Assembly: GCA_903836465.1 (NCBI GenBank)
Contig: CAILRB010000035.1
Span: forward strand, 1-64,000
Length of the DNA stretch: 64,000 bases
Direction: 5' to 3'
From: an uncultured Chlorobiaceae bacterium
GTDB lineage: Bacteria; Bacteroidota; Chlorobiia; Chlorobiales; Chlorobiaceae
This document shows, in pieces, positions 8,943 through 18,783 of the stretch. A model generated the notes under the pieces. It did not search any database and had not been told where the DNA came from. It was given only the letters and a program-made list of their open reading frames with translations. The position numbers and the translations under genes are program-made. Within the stretch, counting starts at the first letter, position 1, and every line of letters begins with the position of its first letter.

Positions 8943-9079
8943 TCTTGCATTGCCTCCGGCCTTTCAGTCGGCATTATAATTTCAAACAAGAATATCTAAA
9001 GCCCATCCAATGAGCTTACTCTACATGAAACACTGGATATCTGCTTCAAAGTTTCATAATATGCAATTTATGAGTGTAG

Positions 9080-9814
9080 TTAATACCTTTCGAGGGTGAA
9101 TTTTTCACCGAGGTACATTTTTCTGACCTCAGGATTGGCTGCGATTTCTTCAGAGGTGCCCTGCATGAAGATGCTGCCGTCAAAAAGCAGGTAGGCGTGA
9201 CTGGTAATGGAAAGAGTTTCGTGGACATTATGGTCGGTGATAAGCACTCCGATGTTGCGTTTCGCAAGTCCGTTGACGATCTGCTGGATATCTTCGACAG
9301 CAATGGGGTCAACCCCGGCAAAGGGCTCGTCAAGCAGAATAAATTTCGGGTTAAGCGCCAAAGCTCTCGCTATTTCTGTGCGGCGGCGTTCACCGCCCGA
9401 GAGTGCATAGCCCATGCTTTTGCGGATAGGGGAGATGTTCAGCTCTTCGAGCATCATGTCGGCTCTCTCCTTTCTTTCCGTTTTTGAGAGCGTGGTGAAT
9501 TCGAGAACGCCCAGAATGTTCTCCTCGACGGTCAGATTTCGGAACACGGAGGCTTCCTGGGGAAGATAGCCTATACCGAGGCGCGCCCGTTTGTACATGG
9601 GCAGTCGGGTAATATTTGTTGCATCAAGAAATACGTCGCCACCGTCTGGCCGTACCAGTCCGACAATCATGTAGAATGTTGTTGTTTTGCCCGCGCCGTT
9701 CGGTCCGAGAAGCCCCACGATCTCACCCTGCTTCACCTCAATGGATGAGCTTTTGACAACGGCTCGTTTATTGTAGATTTTCTTTAACTTGCTGCAGCTC
9801 AGTGTTGCTTTCAT
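9080..9814 (-). CDS. lptB: LPS export ABC transporter ATP-binding protein LptB
   Basis: 244 residues, the usual LptB length. Walker A is GPNGAGKTT near residue 37, the Q-loop segment is [18 protein letters not shown], the signature is LSGGERRR, and Walker B is [13 protein letters not shown]. The LptB-specific phrase [16 protein letters not shown] and the closing EKFTLERY region support LptB rather than a generic branched-chain amino acid ATPase. It powers LPS transport from the inner membrane together with LptFG, which are not in the window. A strong hairpin at 9851-9879 separates it from the csm gene upstream. Confidence 0.9.
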   Translation of the reverse strand: MKATLSCSKLKKIYNKRAVVKSSSIEVKQGEIVGLLGPNGAGKTTTFYMIVGLVRPDGGDVFLDATNITRLPMYKRARLGIGYLPQEASVFRNLTVEENILGVLEFTTLSKTERKERADMMLEELNISPIRKSMGYALSGGERRRTEIARALALNPKFILLDEPFAGVDPIAVEDIQQIVNGLAKRNIGVLITDHNVHETLSITSHAYLLFDGSIFMQGTSEEIAANPEVRKMYLGEKFTLERY

Positions 9815-9850
9815 GCCGATGAAGTTACTTTTCCGGGTGGGTGGTGCAAT

Positions 9851-9879
9851 AAAAAACGAGGCAGAAAACCTCGTTTTTT
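9851..9879 (-). terminator. Rho-independent terminator after the csmE-like gene
   Basis: A perfect 11-base stem (AAAAAACGAGG paired with CCTCGTTTTTT) around a 7-base loop. On the minus strand the stem ends in a run of U, so it stops transcripts of the chlorosome gene about 50 bases after its stop codon and before lptB. Being symmetrical, it would work in either direction. Confidence 0.85.
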
Positions 9880-9929
9880 AAAGACGTTAATGATGACCGG
9901 GAAAACTCGGTCAGAAACCGGGATTTTCG

Positions 9930-10181
9930 TTAATCCTTGAATCGTTGTCCAACTTCCTTTGTTGGTTGAGCATAACCAGACTTATCAGGAGAAGTTCCCC
10001 TGAGCCCTGATGAGGTTCCACCGTAGAGATGTGGATAAGCATTGGCACCCAGTCTTTTGGTGGTTTTTCCAATGTTTTCGAGTGCGTCGCCAACAACCCA
10101 CCAGTGACCATCTATGAAAACTTCAAGAAACTTTCCATAGGCCGTAGCCGCGTTTGTAAAAGCCCCTGATATATTTGGCAT
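9930..10181 (-). CDS. csmE: Chlorosome envelope protein of the CsmA/CsmE family
   Basis: 83 residues. The core FLEVFIDGHWWVVGDALENI, then GKTTKRLGANAYPHL, aligns with the CsmA baseplate protein. The histidine of the GHW motif corresponds to the CsmA residue that binds bacteriochlorophyll a. A C-terminal tail (GLRGTSPDKSGYAQPTKEV) resembles the CsmA propeptide that is removed on assembly. The double tryptophan GHWW and the KTTKRLGANAYP stretch fit what I recall of CsmE, a minor paralogue, better than CsmA itself; the paralogue assignment is therefore moderate. It is monocistronic: a hairpin follows, and a 185-base gap with the promoter precedes it, divergent from the carbonic anhydrase gene. 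Confidence 0.75.
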   Translation of the reverse strand: MPNISGAFTNAATAYGKFLEVFIDGHWWVVGDALENIGKTTKRLGANAYPHLYGGTSSGLRGTSPDKSGYAQPTKEVGQRFKD

Positions 10182-10366
10182 CGTTGCGTATTTAGTGGTT
10201 TAATTCCTTTATAAACGAACTTAATAAATCTGCTCATCAATAAAAAATATTTTATGTTCAGGAGATGAGATAATTCGTTAATACTGAGTTTTCCTGAACG
10301 GATGGTTTATGAGGCAAACGGATAAAGTCCGGGCATGATTTTTTAAATATTATAAAATTACAGATT

Positions 10367-10894
10367 ATGGGAAAAGTGATGTCTTACAAGGGCGTCTGGC
10401 CGCAACTTCATGACACGGTGTTTATGACGGACGGAGCTTATGTTATTGGTGACGTGCATATCGGCGCCAATTCGAGTATCTGGTTCAATGCGGTTGTCCG
10501 GGGTGATGTCTGTCCCATCCGCATCGGTGAAAAAACCAGTGTGCAGGATAATGTGACCCTTCATGTCACGCATGATACCGGCCCGCTGAACATAGGAAAC
10601 TGTGTGACTATCGGCCATGGCGCTGTGCTGCACGCCTGTACGGTCAAAGATTATGTGTTGATCGGGATGGGCGCGGTTTTGCTTGATGACTGTGTTATTG
10701 AACCCTGGTCGATTGTCGCTGCCGGTTCACTGGTCAGGCAGGGATTTACCGTGCCATCAGGGATGCTGGTTGCAGGTGTTCCCGCAAAAGTGATGCGTCC
10801 GATTACTGACGCTGAGCGTCAAAATATAGAGGAGTCGCCAGAAAACTATGTGCGATACTCGCAAAACTATCGCGAAGAGGAAAAACAGCGATAA
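10367..10894 (+). CDS. Gamma-class carbonic anhydrase family protein
   Basis: 175 residues with a left-handed beta-helix of hexapeptide repeats (VIGDVHIGANSSIWFNAVVR, RIGEKTSVQDNVTLH, VTIGHGAVLHACTV). Zinc-ligand histidines are visible in TLHVTHD, IGHGAVLHAC. A short C-terminal helix (AERQNIEESPENYVRYSQNY) closes the trimer. Homologues include YrdA and CaiE/PaaY-type proteins, many without proven carbonic anhydrase activity. It is transcribed away from the csm gene, and I see no operon partner. Confidence 0.85.
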   Translation: MGKVMSYKGVWPQLHDTVFMTDGAYVIGDVHIGANSSIWFNAVVRGDVCPIRIGEKTSVQDNVTLHVTHDTGPLNIGNCVTIGHGAVLHACTVKDYVLIGMGAVLLDDCVIEPWSIVAAGSLVRQGFTVPSGMLVAGVPAKVMRPITDAERQNIEESPENYVRYSQNYREEEKQR

Positions 10895-10986
10895 TTACAA
10901 GCGGTCTTCTTCCTTGATTTCACTAAATTGCGCCCGGAAGTCAGTCCTGTTTTTTTTAACAGTTATTCGGTAATTCTTTGTCTCTT

Positions 10987-12183
10987 ATGATGCAAAACGA
11001 TGTTGTCGTAGTCGGCGGTGGTATAAGCGGCTTGAGCCTTGCCTTTTATAGTGTCGATGCAGGTTTTAAAACCACCCTGCTTGAAAAGAGTGATACTCTC
11101 GGGGGCTCTTTTGCTTCTCCCCAGTACAACGGAAATGGAAAGAAATTTTGGTTGGAACTTGGAGCGCACACCTGTTACAGCTCTTATCAGAATCTGCTCG
11201 ACATTGTTGAATCTTGCGGAATCACAGAATCAATCATTCCGCGCGAAAAAGTACCGTTTACCCTGCTGGTGAATGATAAAATCAAGTCTATTGTCTCCCG
11301 GCTCAATATTCTGGAACTGCTTCTTTCAGCTCCTAATTTTTTTAAACTGAAGAAAGACGGCCTGAGTGTGAAGTCCTATTACTCAAAAATTGTGGGAGAG
11401 AAGAACTACAATGAGGTCATCAGTCATTTCTTCAATGCAGTGCCTTCGCAGAAAACCGATGACTTTCCTGCTGACATGATGTTCAAAAGCAGGGAAAAAA
11501 GAAAGGATATGCTGAAGAACTACACCTTCAAGGGAGGTATGCAGAGTGTTGCCCGGGTGATTGCTGCAAAAAGCGGGCTGAACGTCTTTACCAGCCAGGA
11601 TGTGAATTCTGTGAAGTATGAGAATGGTTTATATATAATCAGGAATGCCAGTGGGGGAGAATATTCAGCGAAAACCCTTGTTATGGCAACGCCATCTTCG
11701 GTCGCCTCAAAGCTGCTGTGGGATATCAATCCTGATATAGCCAACCATCTCGGTCAGCTCAAGGCGGCTGAGGTCGACTCTGTCGGGGTTATTGTCCGCA
11801 AGGATACGGTTACAGTCAAACCAGTTGCGGCCATGATTTCGCCAAACGACGTGTTTTTCTCGATAGTCTCCCGCGATACGGTCCCTGACGACAACTATCG
11901 CGGGTTTACGTTTCATTTCAAGCCCGGCCTTGATGACAAGACCAAAAGAAGCCGCATAACCGAGGTGCTCGGGGTGAGCTTTTCAAAGATAGAGCATACC
12001 ATTTCAAAGATCAATACGGTTCCTACGCTCGGGATGGGCCATCATAAATGGCTGGAAAAAACCGATATGCTGCTGAAGGGGAAAAAGAACCTTCTCCTGA
12101 CCGGCAACTATTTTGGCGGAATGGCCATTGAGGATTGTGTGAGTCGCTCGAAGAGTGAAATGGCAAGGCTGAAAGAAGGATAG
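10987..12183 (+). CDS. FAD-dependent amine oxidase / protoporphyrinogen-oxidase-like protein
   Basis: 398 residues from ATG 10987; a TTG three codons earlier is less likely. The FAD-binding GGGISGLSLAFYSVDAG fingerprint is at the N-terminus, followed by LLEKSDTLGGS. The C-terminal motif LLLTGNYFGGMAIEDCV is typical of HemY/HemG2-like protoporphyrinogen oxidases and related carotenoid desaturases. In green sulfur bacteria, which make large amounts of bacteriochlorophyll, an oxygen-independent porphyrinogen oxidation role is plausible, but phytoene-desaturase relatives share the fold. The upstream 10895-10986 region holds no gene. Confidence 0.65.
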   Translation: MMQNDVVVVGGGISGLSLAFYSVDAGFKTTLLEKSDTLGGSFASPQYNGNGKKFWLELGAHTCYSSYQNLLDIVESCGITESIIPREKVPFTLLVNDKIKSIVSRLNILELLLSAPNFFKLKKDGLSVKSYYSKIVGEKNYNEVISHFFNAVPSQKTDDFPADMMFKSREKRKDMLKNYTFKGGMQSVARVIAAKSGLNVFTSQDVNSVKYENGLYIIRNASGGEYSAKTLVMATPSSVASKLLWDINPDIANHLGQLKAAEVDSVGVIVRKDTVTVKPVAAMISPNDVFFSIVSRDTVPDDNYRGFTFHFKPGLDDKTKRSRITEVLGVSFSKIEHTISKINTVPTLGMGHHKWLEKTDMLLKGKKNLLLTGNYFGGMAIEDCVSRSKSEMARLKEG

Positions 12184-12234
12184 GTTATAAAAAAACAGGT
12201 TAAGAGGGTTTCTTGCGGCTTTGATTATGGTTAG

Positions 12235-13284
12235 ATGCCTATGGATACAACAGTGAATTTATGGAATTCGCCGCAGGGCGTTTACCTGATACCGGCGATA
12301 ATTGTTGTCTTTGCCCTGCTCTTTTATGCAGGGGCAAATTCCCTTTTCAGAAAGGTTATAGCTGTGATTCGCTCATCGGTCAGGGATGTCACTATTCCTC
12401 TGGAGCTCATGGCTTTGCCTTTCAGGGTGCTGGTCTCTCTGGTTGGTCTGGCCATTCTTGTTCGTTATGTGCCGGTGGATTTGGCTATAAAGGATCTGCT
12501 TCATCATACGCTCCTTATTCTTGGCATTATCGGGTTTTCATGGTTTGTCATGCGGTTACTCATGGTGCTGGAGCAGTCTGTCCTGAAGCACTATGCAGCG
12601 AAAGTCGGTGAAAACGAAGCCGCAAAAAAAATTGCCACACCTGTTCATCTGGCTCGCAAGATTCTGACTGTGCTCTGTGTGCTTCTGGCTATTTCCGGCG
12701 TGTTGATGACCTTTGATACTGTTCGACAGGTTGGGCTGAGCATTCTTGCCTCAGCAGGTATTGCTGGCGTGATGCTTGGTTTTGCGGCCCAGAAAAGTCT
12801 TACAACCCTGATAGCCGGTATCCAGATTGCTATAACGCAGCCGATCAGTATTGGCGATGTGGTTGTTGTTGAAAATGAAAGAGGCGTGGTTGAAGAGATC
12901 AGCCTCACCTACGTCGTTGTGCAACTCTGGGATCAGCGCCGGATGATTGTACCCATTACCTGGTTTATTGATCGTCCGTTTCAGAACTGGACCAGAACAT
13001 CGTCAGAGCTTCTTGGTACGGTTTATCTCCACACTGATTATACTATTCCACCAGAAACGCTTCGTGATGAGCTGGAGAGAATCGTCTCTGCAACACCGTT
13101 ATGGGACAAGAGGGTGGCAAAAATACAGGTAACCAATACTACTGAGAAGTCGGTCGAGATACGGGCGCTTGTCAGTGCAGCGAACTCTTCGGATGTCTGG
13201 GAGTTGCGTTGTTTTGTTCGTGAACAGTTGATTGCGTTCCTGAGGCTTAACTATCCGGGATGTTTGCCGAAAGTTACAGGATAA
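12235..13284 (+). CDS. MscS-family mechanosensitive channel
   Basis: 349 residues. Three or four membrane segments fill the first 200 residues. The pore helix and beta domain follow in GIAGVMLGFAAQKSLTTLIAGIQ, then TQPISIGDVVVVENERGVVEEISLTYV. These match MscS TM3 and the beta-domain, where a glycine/alanine-packed helix lines the pore. It would release solutes on osmotic downshock. The start ATG at 12235 gives MPMDTTVNLW and could be the second ATG at 12241. It stands alone between the flavoprotein gene and the FKBP gene. Confidence 0.9.
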   Translation: MPMDTTVNLWNSPQGVYLIPAIIVVFALLFYAGANSLFRKVIAVIRSSVRDVTIPLELMALPFRVLVSLVGLAILVRYVPVDLAIKDLLHHTLLILGIIGFSWFVMRLLMVLEQSVLKHYAAKVGENEAAKKIATPVHLARKILTVLCVLLAISGVLMTFDTVRQVGLSILASAGIAGVMLGFAAQKSLTTLIAGIQIAITQPISIGDVVVVENERGVVEEISLTYVVVQLWDQRRMIVPITWFIDRPFQNWTRTSSELLGTVYLHTDYTIPPETLRDELERIVSATPLWDKRVAKIQVTNTTEKSVEIRALVSAANSSDVWELRCFVREQLIAFLRLNYPGCLPKVTG

Positions 13285-13370
13285 ATGGAGGCAGGTGGAG
13301 TAGAGGGTGTTTATAAAGGTTAAGGTTAATACAGGTAAGTCGTTTTGACAAGAAAAAAAAGGAGGAGTGC

Positions 13371-13799
13371 ATGGCGCAAGCAAAACAAGGTGACACGGTG
13401 AGAGTTCATTATACCGGAACGCTTGATGACGGTACAATGTTTGATACTTCCGTTGAACGTGAACCGCTGGAGTTTACCATTGGGGGAGGAGATGTTATTC
13501 CCGGATTTGATAGAGCCGTCCTTGATTTGTCACCCGGAGAGGTCAGGGTTTCGGTTATTTCTGCTGCAGAGGCATACGGAGAGCACAGCCCGGAGCTTGT
13601 TACTGACGTCGATCGGGAGCGTTTTCCCGCCGATATGGAACTTGAAATCGGTCAACAGCTTCAAGTCAATCTTGCTGACAATCAGCAGGCGATTGTGATG
13701 GTTGTTGACTTGAGTGACACCTCAGTGACGCTTGATGCCAACCATCCGCTTGCCGGTCAGCAGCTCACTTTTGAGATTGAGCTTGTGGAGATTCTCTGA
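13371..13799 (+). CDS. FKBP-type peptidyl-prolyl isomerase, SlyD-like
   Basis: 142 residues with a strong GGAGG ribosome site eight bases before the ATG. The FKBP core is [20 protein letters not shown], then [21 protein letters not shown]. The insert-in-flap region ([15 protein letters not shown]) and the closing [20 protein letters not shown] are those of SlyD/FkpA-short types. SlyD proteins often serve in nickel delivery to hydrogenase through a C-terminal His-rich tail; that tail is absent here. Proximity to the hydrogenase operon is therefore suggestive only. Confidence 0.85.
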   Translation: MAQAKQGDTVRVHYTGTLDDGTMFDTSVEREPLEFTIGGGDVIPGFDRAVLDLSPGEVRVSVISAAEAYGEHSPELVTDVDRERFPADMELEIGQQLQVNLADNQQAIVMVVDLSDTSVTLDANHPLAGQQLTFEIELVEIL

Positions 13800-13806
13800 G
13801 TGCAGG

Positions 13807-13834
13807 TGCAGGGAAGCAGACCCGCTTCCCTGCA
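13807..13834. terminator. Hairpin between the convergent FKBP and hydA genes
   Basis: An 11-base stem (TGCAGGGAAGC with GCTTCCCTGCA) and a 6-base loop lie eight bases after the FKBP stop and 20 bases before the hydA stop. There is no U-run on either side, so it would be a weak or factor-dependent terminator, usable in both directions. Confidence 0.55.
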
Positions 13835-13854
13835 TTGTACATGCGCATACTCTC

Positions 13855-15129
13855 TCAATGCACCGAGCATGATATACAGGGGTCGTAAGAACGTACCACC
13901 ATCTCACACAGTTTTGTAATCTCCCCGTCATTTTTTCCCTCCCTGAGCGCCTGTTCAACGAGTGCCCGCAGATCATCATGGATGTTACCATTATTCTGGG
14001 TCGTTGGAATGATGCAGTCGGCCTTGGCCACTTTTCCCTGCTCATTAATTTCGATATGGTGATAGAGTACCCCGCGCGGTGCTTCAACAGCTCCGGTGGC
14101 TATGCCGGCTTTTGGCGTGTAAGGTGTTTTGATCTCTGAAAGATCACTGTCAAGCAGCGAGTTAACAAGATCCCCGGCATCCTCAAGAATATGAACACAT
14201 TCAACAAGCTGGGCGATGTTGTTCATGAAAGGATTGTGACACACCGGCTGAAGCCCAAAGCTTTCGGCGACCTCCTTTGCTTTCGGGTGCAGAAGATCGT
14301 AGTTATTGTTGAAACGTGCCAAAGCTCCTGCCGCAGAGGATTTCCGGCTGAGTCGGGTGAATTTTGAGGTGGAGAACTCCTGCGTGTACTCGTTGGTCAT
14401 CAGGAGATAGTCATTTTCCTCCAGGTTAACCCCGTCCGATGAGACAAGACGTCCGCCAATTGAAGGATAGGTTGATCCGTTGGAGAGCGAGATAAATTCG
14501 GTTTCCCGGCTGAAATCAGGAATGGTGAGGGTGTGGAAAAAAGAGCACGTTGTCTCAAGCGCTGGTTTTCTCTCCTGAATCATCGCTCGAAGGTGTAAGA
14601 GCTTCTCCTTGTCAGGGGCTTTGCTGAGACCACCGACCACGAGGCTGACCGGGTGGGTGCAGCGTCCGGTTGTTACCGTGCTGATTTCGTTGCCAAGCTC
14701 TTTGAGTTGCAGTCCCGCTCTGACCAGATCGGGGTGCGACTGAATCAGAGGGAGGACACTGGACGTGCCCGCAAAATCAGGGGCGATGAGAAAAAAAAGA
14801 TGGAGGGCATGGCTCTGGAGGGTTTCGCCATGCATTGCCAGCAATCTTGTTTTTTCTGCTGCAACCGGTGGCACAATGTCCATTGCCCGTTCAACCGCCC
14901 TGATGCTTGCAAGTGAATGGCTGATGGAGCAGATCCCGCAGATTCTTGAGGTCAGAAATGGTACCCGCTCAGCGCTCATCCCCTTGAGCATTACCTCAAA
15001 AAAGCGTGGGGTCTCAACGATAGCCCAACGGGCATCAACAAGCTGACCATCCCTGACCGTGATCTGGATGTCGGCGTGCCCCTCCACTCTGGTCAGGTGA
15101 TGGATATCAAGTGAGTAGTCACGTTTCAT
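13855..15129 (-). CDS. hydA: NiFe hydrogenase large (alpha) subunit, group 3b type
   Basis: 424 residues from ATG 15129 ([20 protein letters not shown]), which overlaps hydD by 11 bases; the longer frame to 15165 overlaps more. The nickel ligands are both present: [14 protein letters not shown] at the N-terminal L1 site and DPCISCSVH at the C-terminal L2 site. The protein stops directly after that histidine, so the usual C-terminal extension cleaved by a maturation protease is missing. It is the catalytic subunit of a cytoplasmic NAD(P)-linked bidirectional hydrogenase / sulfur reductase. It is the last gene of hydBGDA. Confidence 0.85.
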   Translation of the reverse strand: MKRDYSLDIHHLTRVEGHADIQITVRDGQLVDARWAIVETPRFFEVMLKGMSAERVPFLTSRICGICSISHSLASIRAVERAMDIVPPVAAEKTRLLAMHGETLQSHALHLFFLIAPDFAGTSSVLPLIQSHPDLVRAGLQLKELGNEISTVTTGRCTHPVSLVVGGLSKAPDKEKLLHLRAMIQERKPALETTCSFFHTLTIPDFSRETEFISLSNGSTYPSIGGRLVSSDGVNLEENDYLLMTNEYTQEFSTSKFTRLSRKSSAAGALARFNNNYDLLHPKAKEVAESFGLQPVCHNPFMNNIAQLVECVHILEDAGDLVNSLLDSDLSEIKTPYTPKAGIATGAVEAPRGVLYHHIEINEQGKVAKADCIIPTTQNNGNIHDDLRALVEQALREGKNDGEITKLCEMVVRSYDPCISCSVH

Positions 15130-15883
15130 CAGTAGCGAATGGTTCAAAGGCGTTATAAAAGGCAAGCATTTCGTGCAGGTCGTTGAGGCTTAGTGCCCTG
15201 TCTTTTACCAGCTCAAAAAAAGCTGGCATATTAAGCTCCTCTGCAGGACCACGGCACCCGAGGCAGGCGCTCTTTCCTGTTGTGCATACCGCATTGCAGC
15301 CAGCGCGGGTAATCGGCCCGAGGCAGAGTTCGCCAAGGTCGAAGAGGCAGGTGTTCAACTGTTGCTTGCAGTCCACGCAAACCGGGTACGTCGGCAAGCT
15401 GACCTGCGAACGGGTGACAATACCAACCAAAATCTGTTCTACCTCATCTTTGGAAACCGGGCAACCGGGAATAGAGTGATCGACCTGGACGACATCACTG
15501 ATTTTCATGGAGGGCATTGTCTCGACCGCTTTGTTGTCATAGACCTCACGGATTGCCTCCTCTTGAGGAATTCGGTTCTTGAGACTGTTGACCCCGCCGA
15601 AACAGGCGCAGGTGCCGAAAGCGATTAACACTTTTGCTTTTGCGCGGATGGCCTTCAAACGCTCAATCTCGTCAGGGCGCGTGATGCTTCCCTCGACAAG
15701 GGCGATATCGTAGTCGTCGAGTCGCTCGGAGGATATTTCCCTGAAGTTGCGGATATCGAGGAGGGCGAGGAAATCAGGCAAGGTCGATTCCTTGTTGGCC
15801 AACTGCAGTTGGCACCCTTCGCAGCAGGTAAAGTCGAACGATCCGATCTTCACCTTTTCCATTTCAAAACCAAGATGGTTCAT
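15119..15883 (-). CDS. hydD: NiFe hydrogenase small (delta) subunit, sulfhydrogenase type
   Basis: 254 residues. The proximal cluster ligands are CCEGCQLQL near residue 20, GTCACFGG near residue 93 and [10 protein letters not shown] near residue 140. A C-terminal ferredoxin-like set of cysteines follows ([40 protein letters not shown]). It passes electrons from the NiFe site to the gamma subunit. An in-frame ATG seven codons in ([12 protein letters not shown]) is an alternative start. It overlaps hydA and lies 10 bases after hydG. Confidence 0.85.
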   Translation of the reverse strand: MNHLGFEMEKVKIGSFDFTCCEGCQLQLANKESTLPDFLALLDIRNFREISSERLDDYDIALVEGSITRPDEIERLKAIRAKAKVLIAFGTCACFGGVNSLKNRIPQEEAIREVYDNKAVETMPSMKISDVVQVDHSIPGCPVSKDEVEQILVGIVTRSQVSLPTYPVCVDCKQQLNTCLFDLGELCLGPITRAGCNAVCTTGKSACLGCRGPAEELNMPAFFELVKDRALSLNDLHEMLAFYNAFEPFATDET

Positions 15884-15893
15884 GAGGTTTTTC

Positions 15894-16811
15894 CTAAATC
15901 GCTTCTTTGAGGTTCATGACCGACCAGTAGTCAAACACCGGGCCGTCGAGGCATGTAAAGGTGGAACCGACCATGCACCGGCAGCATTTGCCCATGCCGC
16001 AGTGCATGCGGCGCTCCAGCGACACAAACATCCTGTTCATCGGAATGCCCAGCCGGTCAAGATGGCTGCAGACAAACTTGAACATGACCGGAGGGCCGCA
16101 GACGATCGCGTAGGTCTCCTTGGGGTCAAAGGCGAATTCGTCGAGCAGGGCGGTGATCATGCCGCTTCGGCCTGTCCAGGATGCATCGGGGTTTTCGACG
16201 ATAGTGCTCATCTGCACATGGCTGACCTTTTTCCACTCTTCGAACTGGTACGTGAAGAGCATCTGTGATGGTTCCTTGGCTCCGTAGAGTAGGAAGACCT
16301 CCTTGTACTTGTCGCGGTGGTCGTTGATCCAGAAAAGGGGTGCGCGCATCGGCGCTATGCCAAGCCCTCCGGCAATCAGGAGCACGTTCTGATCCTGCAT
16401 CTCCGCCATAGGGAAGGCTGTCCCGAACGGGCCCCTGATGGAAACGAAGGCCCCCTGGGAGGCTTCGAAGAGCGCTGAGGTGACATGGCCAGCCTTGCGG
16501 ATGCAGAGTTCGATAAACTCGTGGTTGCTGGTTGAACTTGATATTGATATCGGTGCTTCACCGTATCCCGGTACTTCGAGCATAAGGAACTGACCGGGTC
16601 TGAAGTTGAACACTTCCCGCTCGAGCGGATCGATGATACGGAGCTGGAAGAGCCGTTCAAGGCCGGAGAGCGGCACGATGTTGGTAATCCTGCACTTGTA
16701 GCCCCTGTCGGTGATCATGACCTCTGACTTTTTCTGAAAATCCGGGATCTTGACGGCGAAAGGTTCACGGTTCAGGTCTTGTCCGGGGATGGTGAAACGC
16801 ATATCATGCAT
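15894..16811 (-). CDS. hydG: Hydrogenase gamma subunit, FAD/NAD(P)-binding reductase
   Basis: About 305 residues from the ATG at 16811 ([13 protein letters not shown]), which follows a GAGCGAG ribosome site and overlaps hydB by 40 bases. A flavin-binding ferredoxin-reductase fold is clear: [25 protein letters not shown], then [15 protein letters not shown] and VCGPPVMFK for NAD(P). A C-terminal 2Fe-2S site reads CGMGKCCRC...C before LDGPVFDYW. It exchanges electrons between NAD(P)H and the iron-sulfur chain of the hydrogenase. The longer frame to 16883 is not favoured. Confidence 0.8.
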   Translation of the reverse strand: MHDMRFTIPGQDLNREPFAVKIPDFQKKSEVMITDRGYKCRITNIVPLSGLERLFQLRIIDPLEREVFNFRPGQFLMLEVPGYGEAPISISSSTSNHEFIELCIRKAGHVTSALFEASQGAFVSIRGPFGTAFPMAEMQDQNVLLIAGGLGIAPMRAPLFWINDHRDKYKEVFLLYGAKEPSQMLFTYQFEEWKKVSHVQMSTIVENPDASWTGRSGMITALLDEFAFDPKETYAIVCGPPVMFKFVCSHLDRLGIPMNRMFVSLERRMHCGMGKCCRCMVGSTFTCLDGPVFDYWSVMNLKEAI

Positions 16812-17851
16812 GATTCTCGCTCTAGTCTGAGGTCGTTGATGACGTCTTTCGGGTTGATGTCGGCAAGGCAGGCCCGTCCGCAACGGTTGCAGCCTACGCA
16901 GATCTGCTGGTTGTCGTTGGCCGCAAATCCACGGTAATGGTGGTAGTAGCGATATTTGAGGCGGTCGCCGGTTTTCGGTCTGAAGTTGTGTCCGCCGGTG
17001 ACCTGCGCAAAATCAACCAGATTGCATGAGTAGAGATGGTTCTGCCGTGTCGAGCCTTTAAGATCAATATCGAAACACTCTTCCACGCTGTAGCAGTAGC
17101 AGGTAGGGCAGACCATTGCGCAGGAGCCGCAACTGAGACACTTGTCACCCCATTTCTGCCAAATCGGAGAGTCAAATTCGATATCGAGGAAACAGGGCAG
17201 TCCGGACACCTCAATTTTGGTTGCAAAGCTGTTCTTGATGTTCTTGCGCCGTTCAATCAGGAGGCAATTGTCCTCATACGTCGGCTCCTCGATTTTGAAC
17301 TCCTTGAGGAAGTTGAATGCTTTCGAGGAGTTGATCGAAAGGTAATAACTGTCGCCGATGTCGGAGCAGAAGAGGTTGAATCCATGATTGACGGTGTGCC
17401 GGTTCATCGAATGGCAGAAGCAGTCCGGCAGAGGCATGTGGTCCATGCCGATAATGAAATTGTTTTTCCGGCGTGCCAGATAGTAGGGAGAAGGGTAGGC
17501 GCCATGGAGCATCACATCGTCAAGAATGTTGACCGCATTGATGTCGCAGGGCCTTAGCCCGATAAGGATGATGGGTGGAGCCTCGTACCGGATCTCCTGT
17601 TCCCAGTTTCCGTCACTGAAGTTGAAGTGGGAGAGCTCGTCGCGGTAAGGCAGAAAAAAGTGCTTGGCCGATGAGTGTGTTACGGTATAATCAAAATCGA
17701 TTTCATCGACCGACTTCACGGGCATAAACTGATAGATCGGTTTTCCGTTGCTTCCGGTATCTACCTTTCGAGGTCCGAAAGAGCTGTTATTCTGAACAAG
17801 TGCGTCAATAAAAGCCTTGAACTCACCTTTGGAAATGACTTTGTAGATCAT
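16772..17851 (-). CDS. hydB: Hydrogenase beta subunit, 4Fe-4S dicluster protein
   Basis: 359 residues. Two ferredoxin motifs are in the C-terminal third: [17 protein letters not shown] and [17 protein letters not shown]. The upstream domain matches the sulfhydrogenase subunit B / anaerobic sulfite reductase A family ([14 protein letters not shown]). It relays electrons within the hydrogenase and is the first gene of the hydB-G-D-A operon. The promoter should lie in the 220-base gap between 17852 and the OMP terminator; I see no clear box there. Confidence 0.85.
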   Translation of the reverse strand: MIYKVISKGEFKAFIDALVQNNSSFGPRKVDTGSNGKPIYQFMPVKSVDEIDFDYTVTHSSAKHFFLPYRDELSHFNFSDGNWEQEIRYEAPPIILIGLRPCDINAVNILDDVMLHGAYPSPYYLARRKNNFIIGMDHMPLPDCFCHSMNRHTVNHGFNLFCSDIGDSYYLSINSSKAFNFLKEFKIEEPTYEDNCLLIERRKNIKNSFATKIEVSGLPCFLDIEFDSPIWQKWGDKCLSCGSCAMVCPTCYCYSVEECFDIDLKGSTRQNHLYSCNLVDFAQVTGGHNFRPKTGDRLKYRYYHHYRGFAANDNQQICVGCNRCGRACLADINPKDVINDLRLERESCMICVSPSPDKT

Positions 17852-18008
17852 TGCTCATGTTCCCGATTCAGGCATTGCAGAGAAGCGCTGTAACAACATG
17901 CAGACCTTGCAGGAAAAGCTACATAAAAGGGAGTGCAATTGAAAACATAAAATACCCTTTTTCTGCTGATAGCAGCGTTTTTTCACTGGAGAGGCCAAAG
18001 GATCTGGC

Positions 18009-18044
18009 AAAAAAAAGCCACCTCCTGATGGCTCAGGAGGCAGC
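18009..18044 (-). terminator. Rho-independent terminator of the beta-barrel gene
   Basis: CCTCCTGA pairs with TCAGGAGG around a TGGC loop, extended by flanking pairs. On the minus strand it is followed by an eight-base U run. It sits about 30 bases past the stop of the outer-membrane protein gene. Confidence 0.85.
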
Positions 18045-18072
18045 GAAACATTGTGGCTTCAATATGCTTCAG

Positions 18073-18681
18073 TTACTGAAAGTCATAGCGAATACCGGCA
18101 AGGATGTTGGTGTAGGAAAGAGATATTTTGCCGCTTTGATTATTGACTTCACCCTCAAGTGATCCTGGTTTCAGGTAACGAAAACCAAGGTCAACGGTCA
18201 AGTCCTTTGCTGCCTTGACGCCAACACCGGCACCAATCTGCCAGACAAAGACACTCTTTGATGTATCACCCTCTGGTTTCAATGATGCGCCACCAAGCCC
18301 AGCCATCACATAAGGAGAAACGCTGGACTTGTTGAGATTAATATCATAATAACCATTGGCCATATAAGTAAGCGCTGAAAGCGAGTTTGTGCCTTCTGGA
18401 GTTTCATAAACACCTGGTGCTGTAAGTATTTTATCAATATCATGAGTCTGATATGAAAGAGCTGCCTCAACGCGGAATCCGTCCTGTTTGATACCTACTG
18501 CGGCACCAAACGGAACACCGGATTTCCATTTAATAACATCGTTAACTTCACCGACACCTGCTATTGAAATAGAAGAGTTCCCAGCAAATCCTAACCCAAC
18601 CGACCCGCTGACATAAGGCGTGGCTAAAGCTGGAGCTGCAGACATACCGGCAATCAATGCGGTCAACAATAATTTTTTCAT
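18073..18681 (-). CDS. Small outer-membrane beta-barrel protein
   Basis: 202 residues with a clear signal peptide (MKKLLLTALIAGMSAAPALA) and probable cleavage before TPYVSGSVG. Alternating hydrophobic strands and a C-terminal aromatic (GIRYDFQ) indicate an OmpW/OmpA-like eight-stranded barrel of the Opacity/'outer membrane protein beta-barrel' type. A second gene at 24268 shares the opening TPYVSGS and the ...AWQ(I/F)G(A/G)GxGV motif. It is transcribed alone with its own terminator. The function is unknown. Confidence 0.75.
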   Translation of the reverse strand: MKKLLLTALIAGMSAAPALATPYVSGSVGLGFAGNSSISIAGVGEVNDVIKWKSGVPFGAAVGIKQDGFRVEAALSYQTHDIDKILTAPGVYETPEGTNSLSALTYMANGYYDINLNKSSVSPYVMAGLGGASLKPEGDTSKSVFVWQIGAGVGVKAAKDLTVDLGFRYLKPGSLEGEVNNQSGKISLSYTNILAGIRYDFQ

Positions 18682-18783
18682 TTTCGTGATGATTTCGTTA
18701 ATTAAATAATAAAAGTTACATGTTGCGATGTACTTCTTGATAAAAAGGTAAGTATAAAAAATTACATTTTTACAAAAAAAGTC

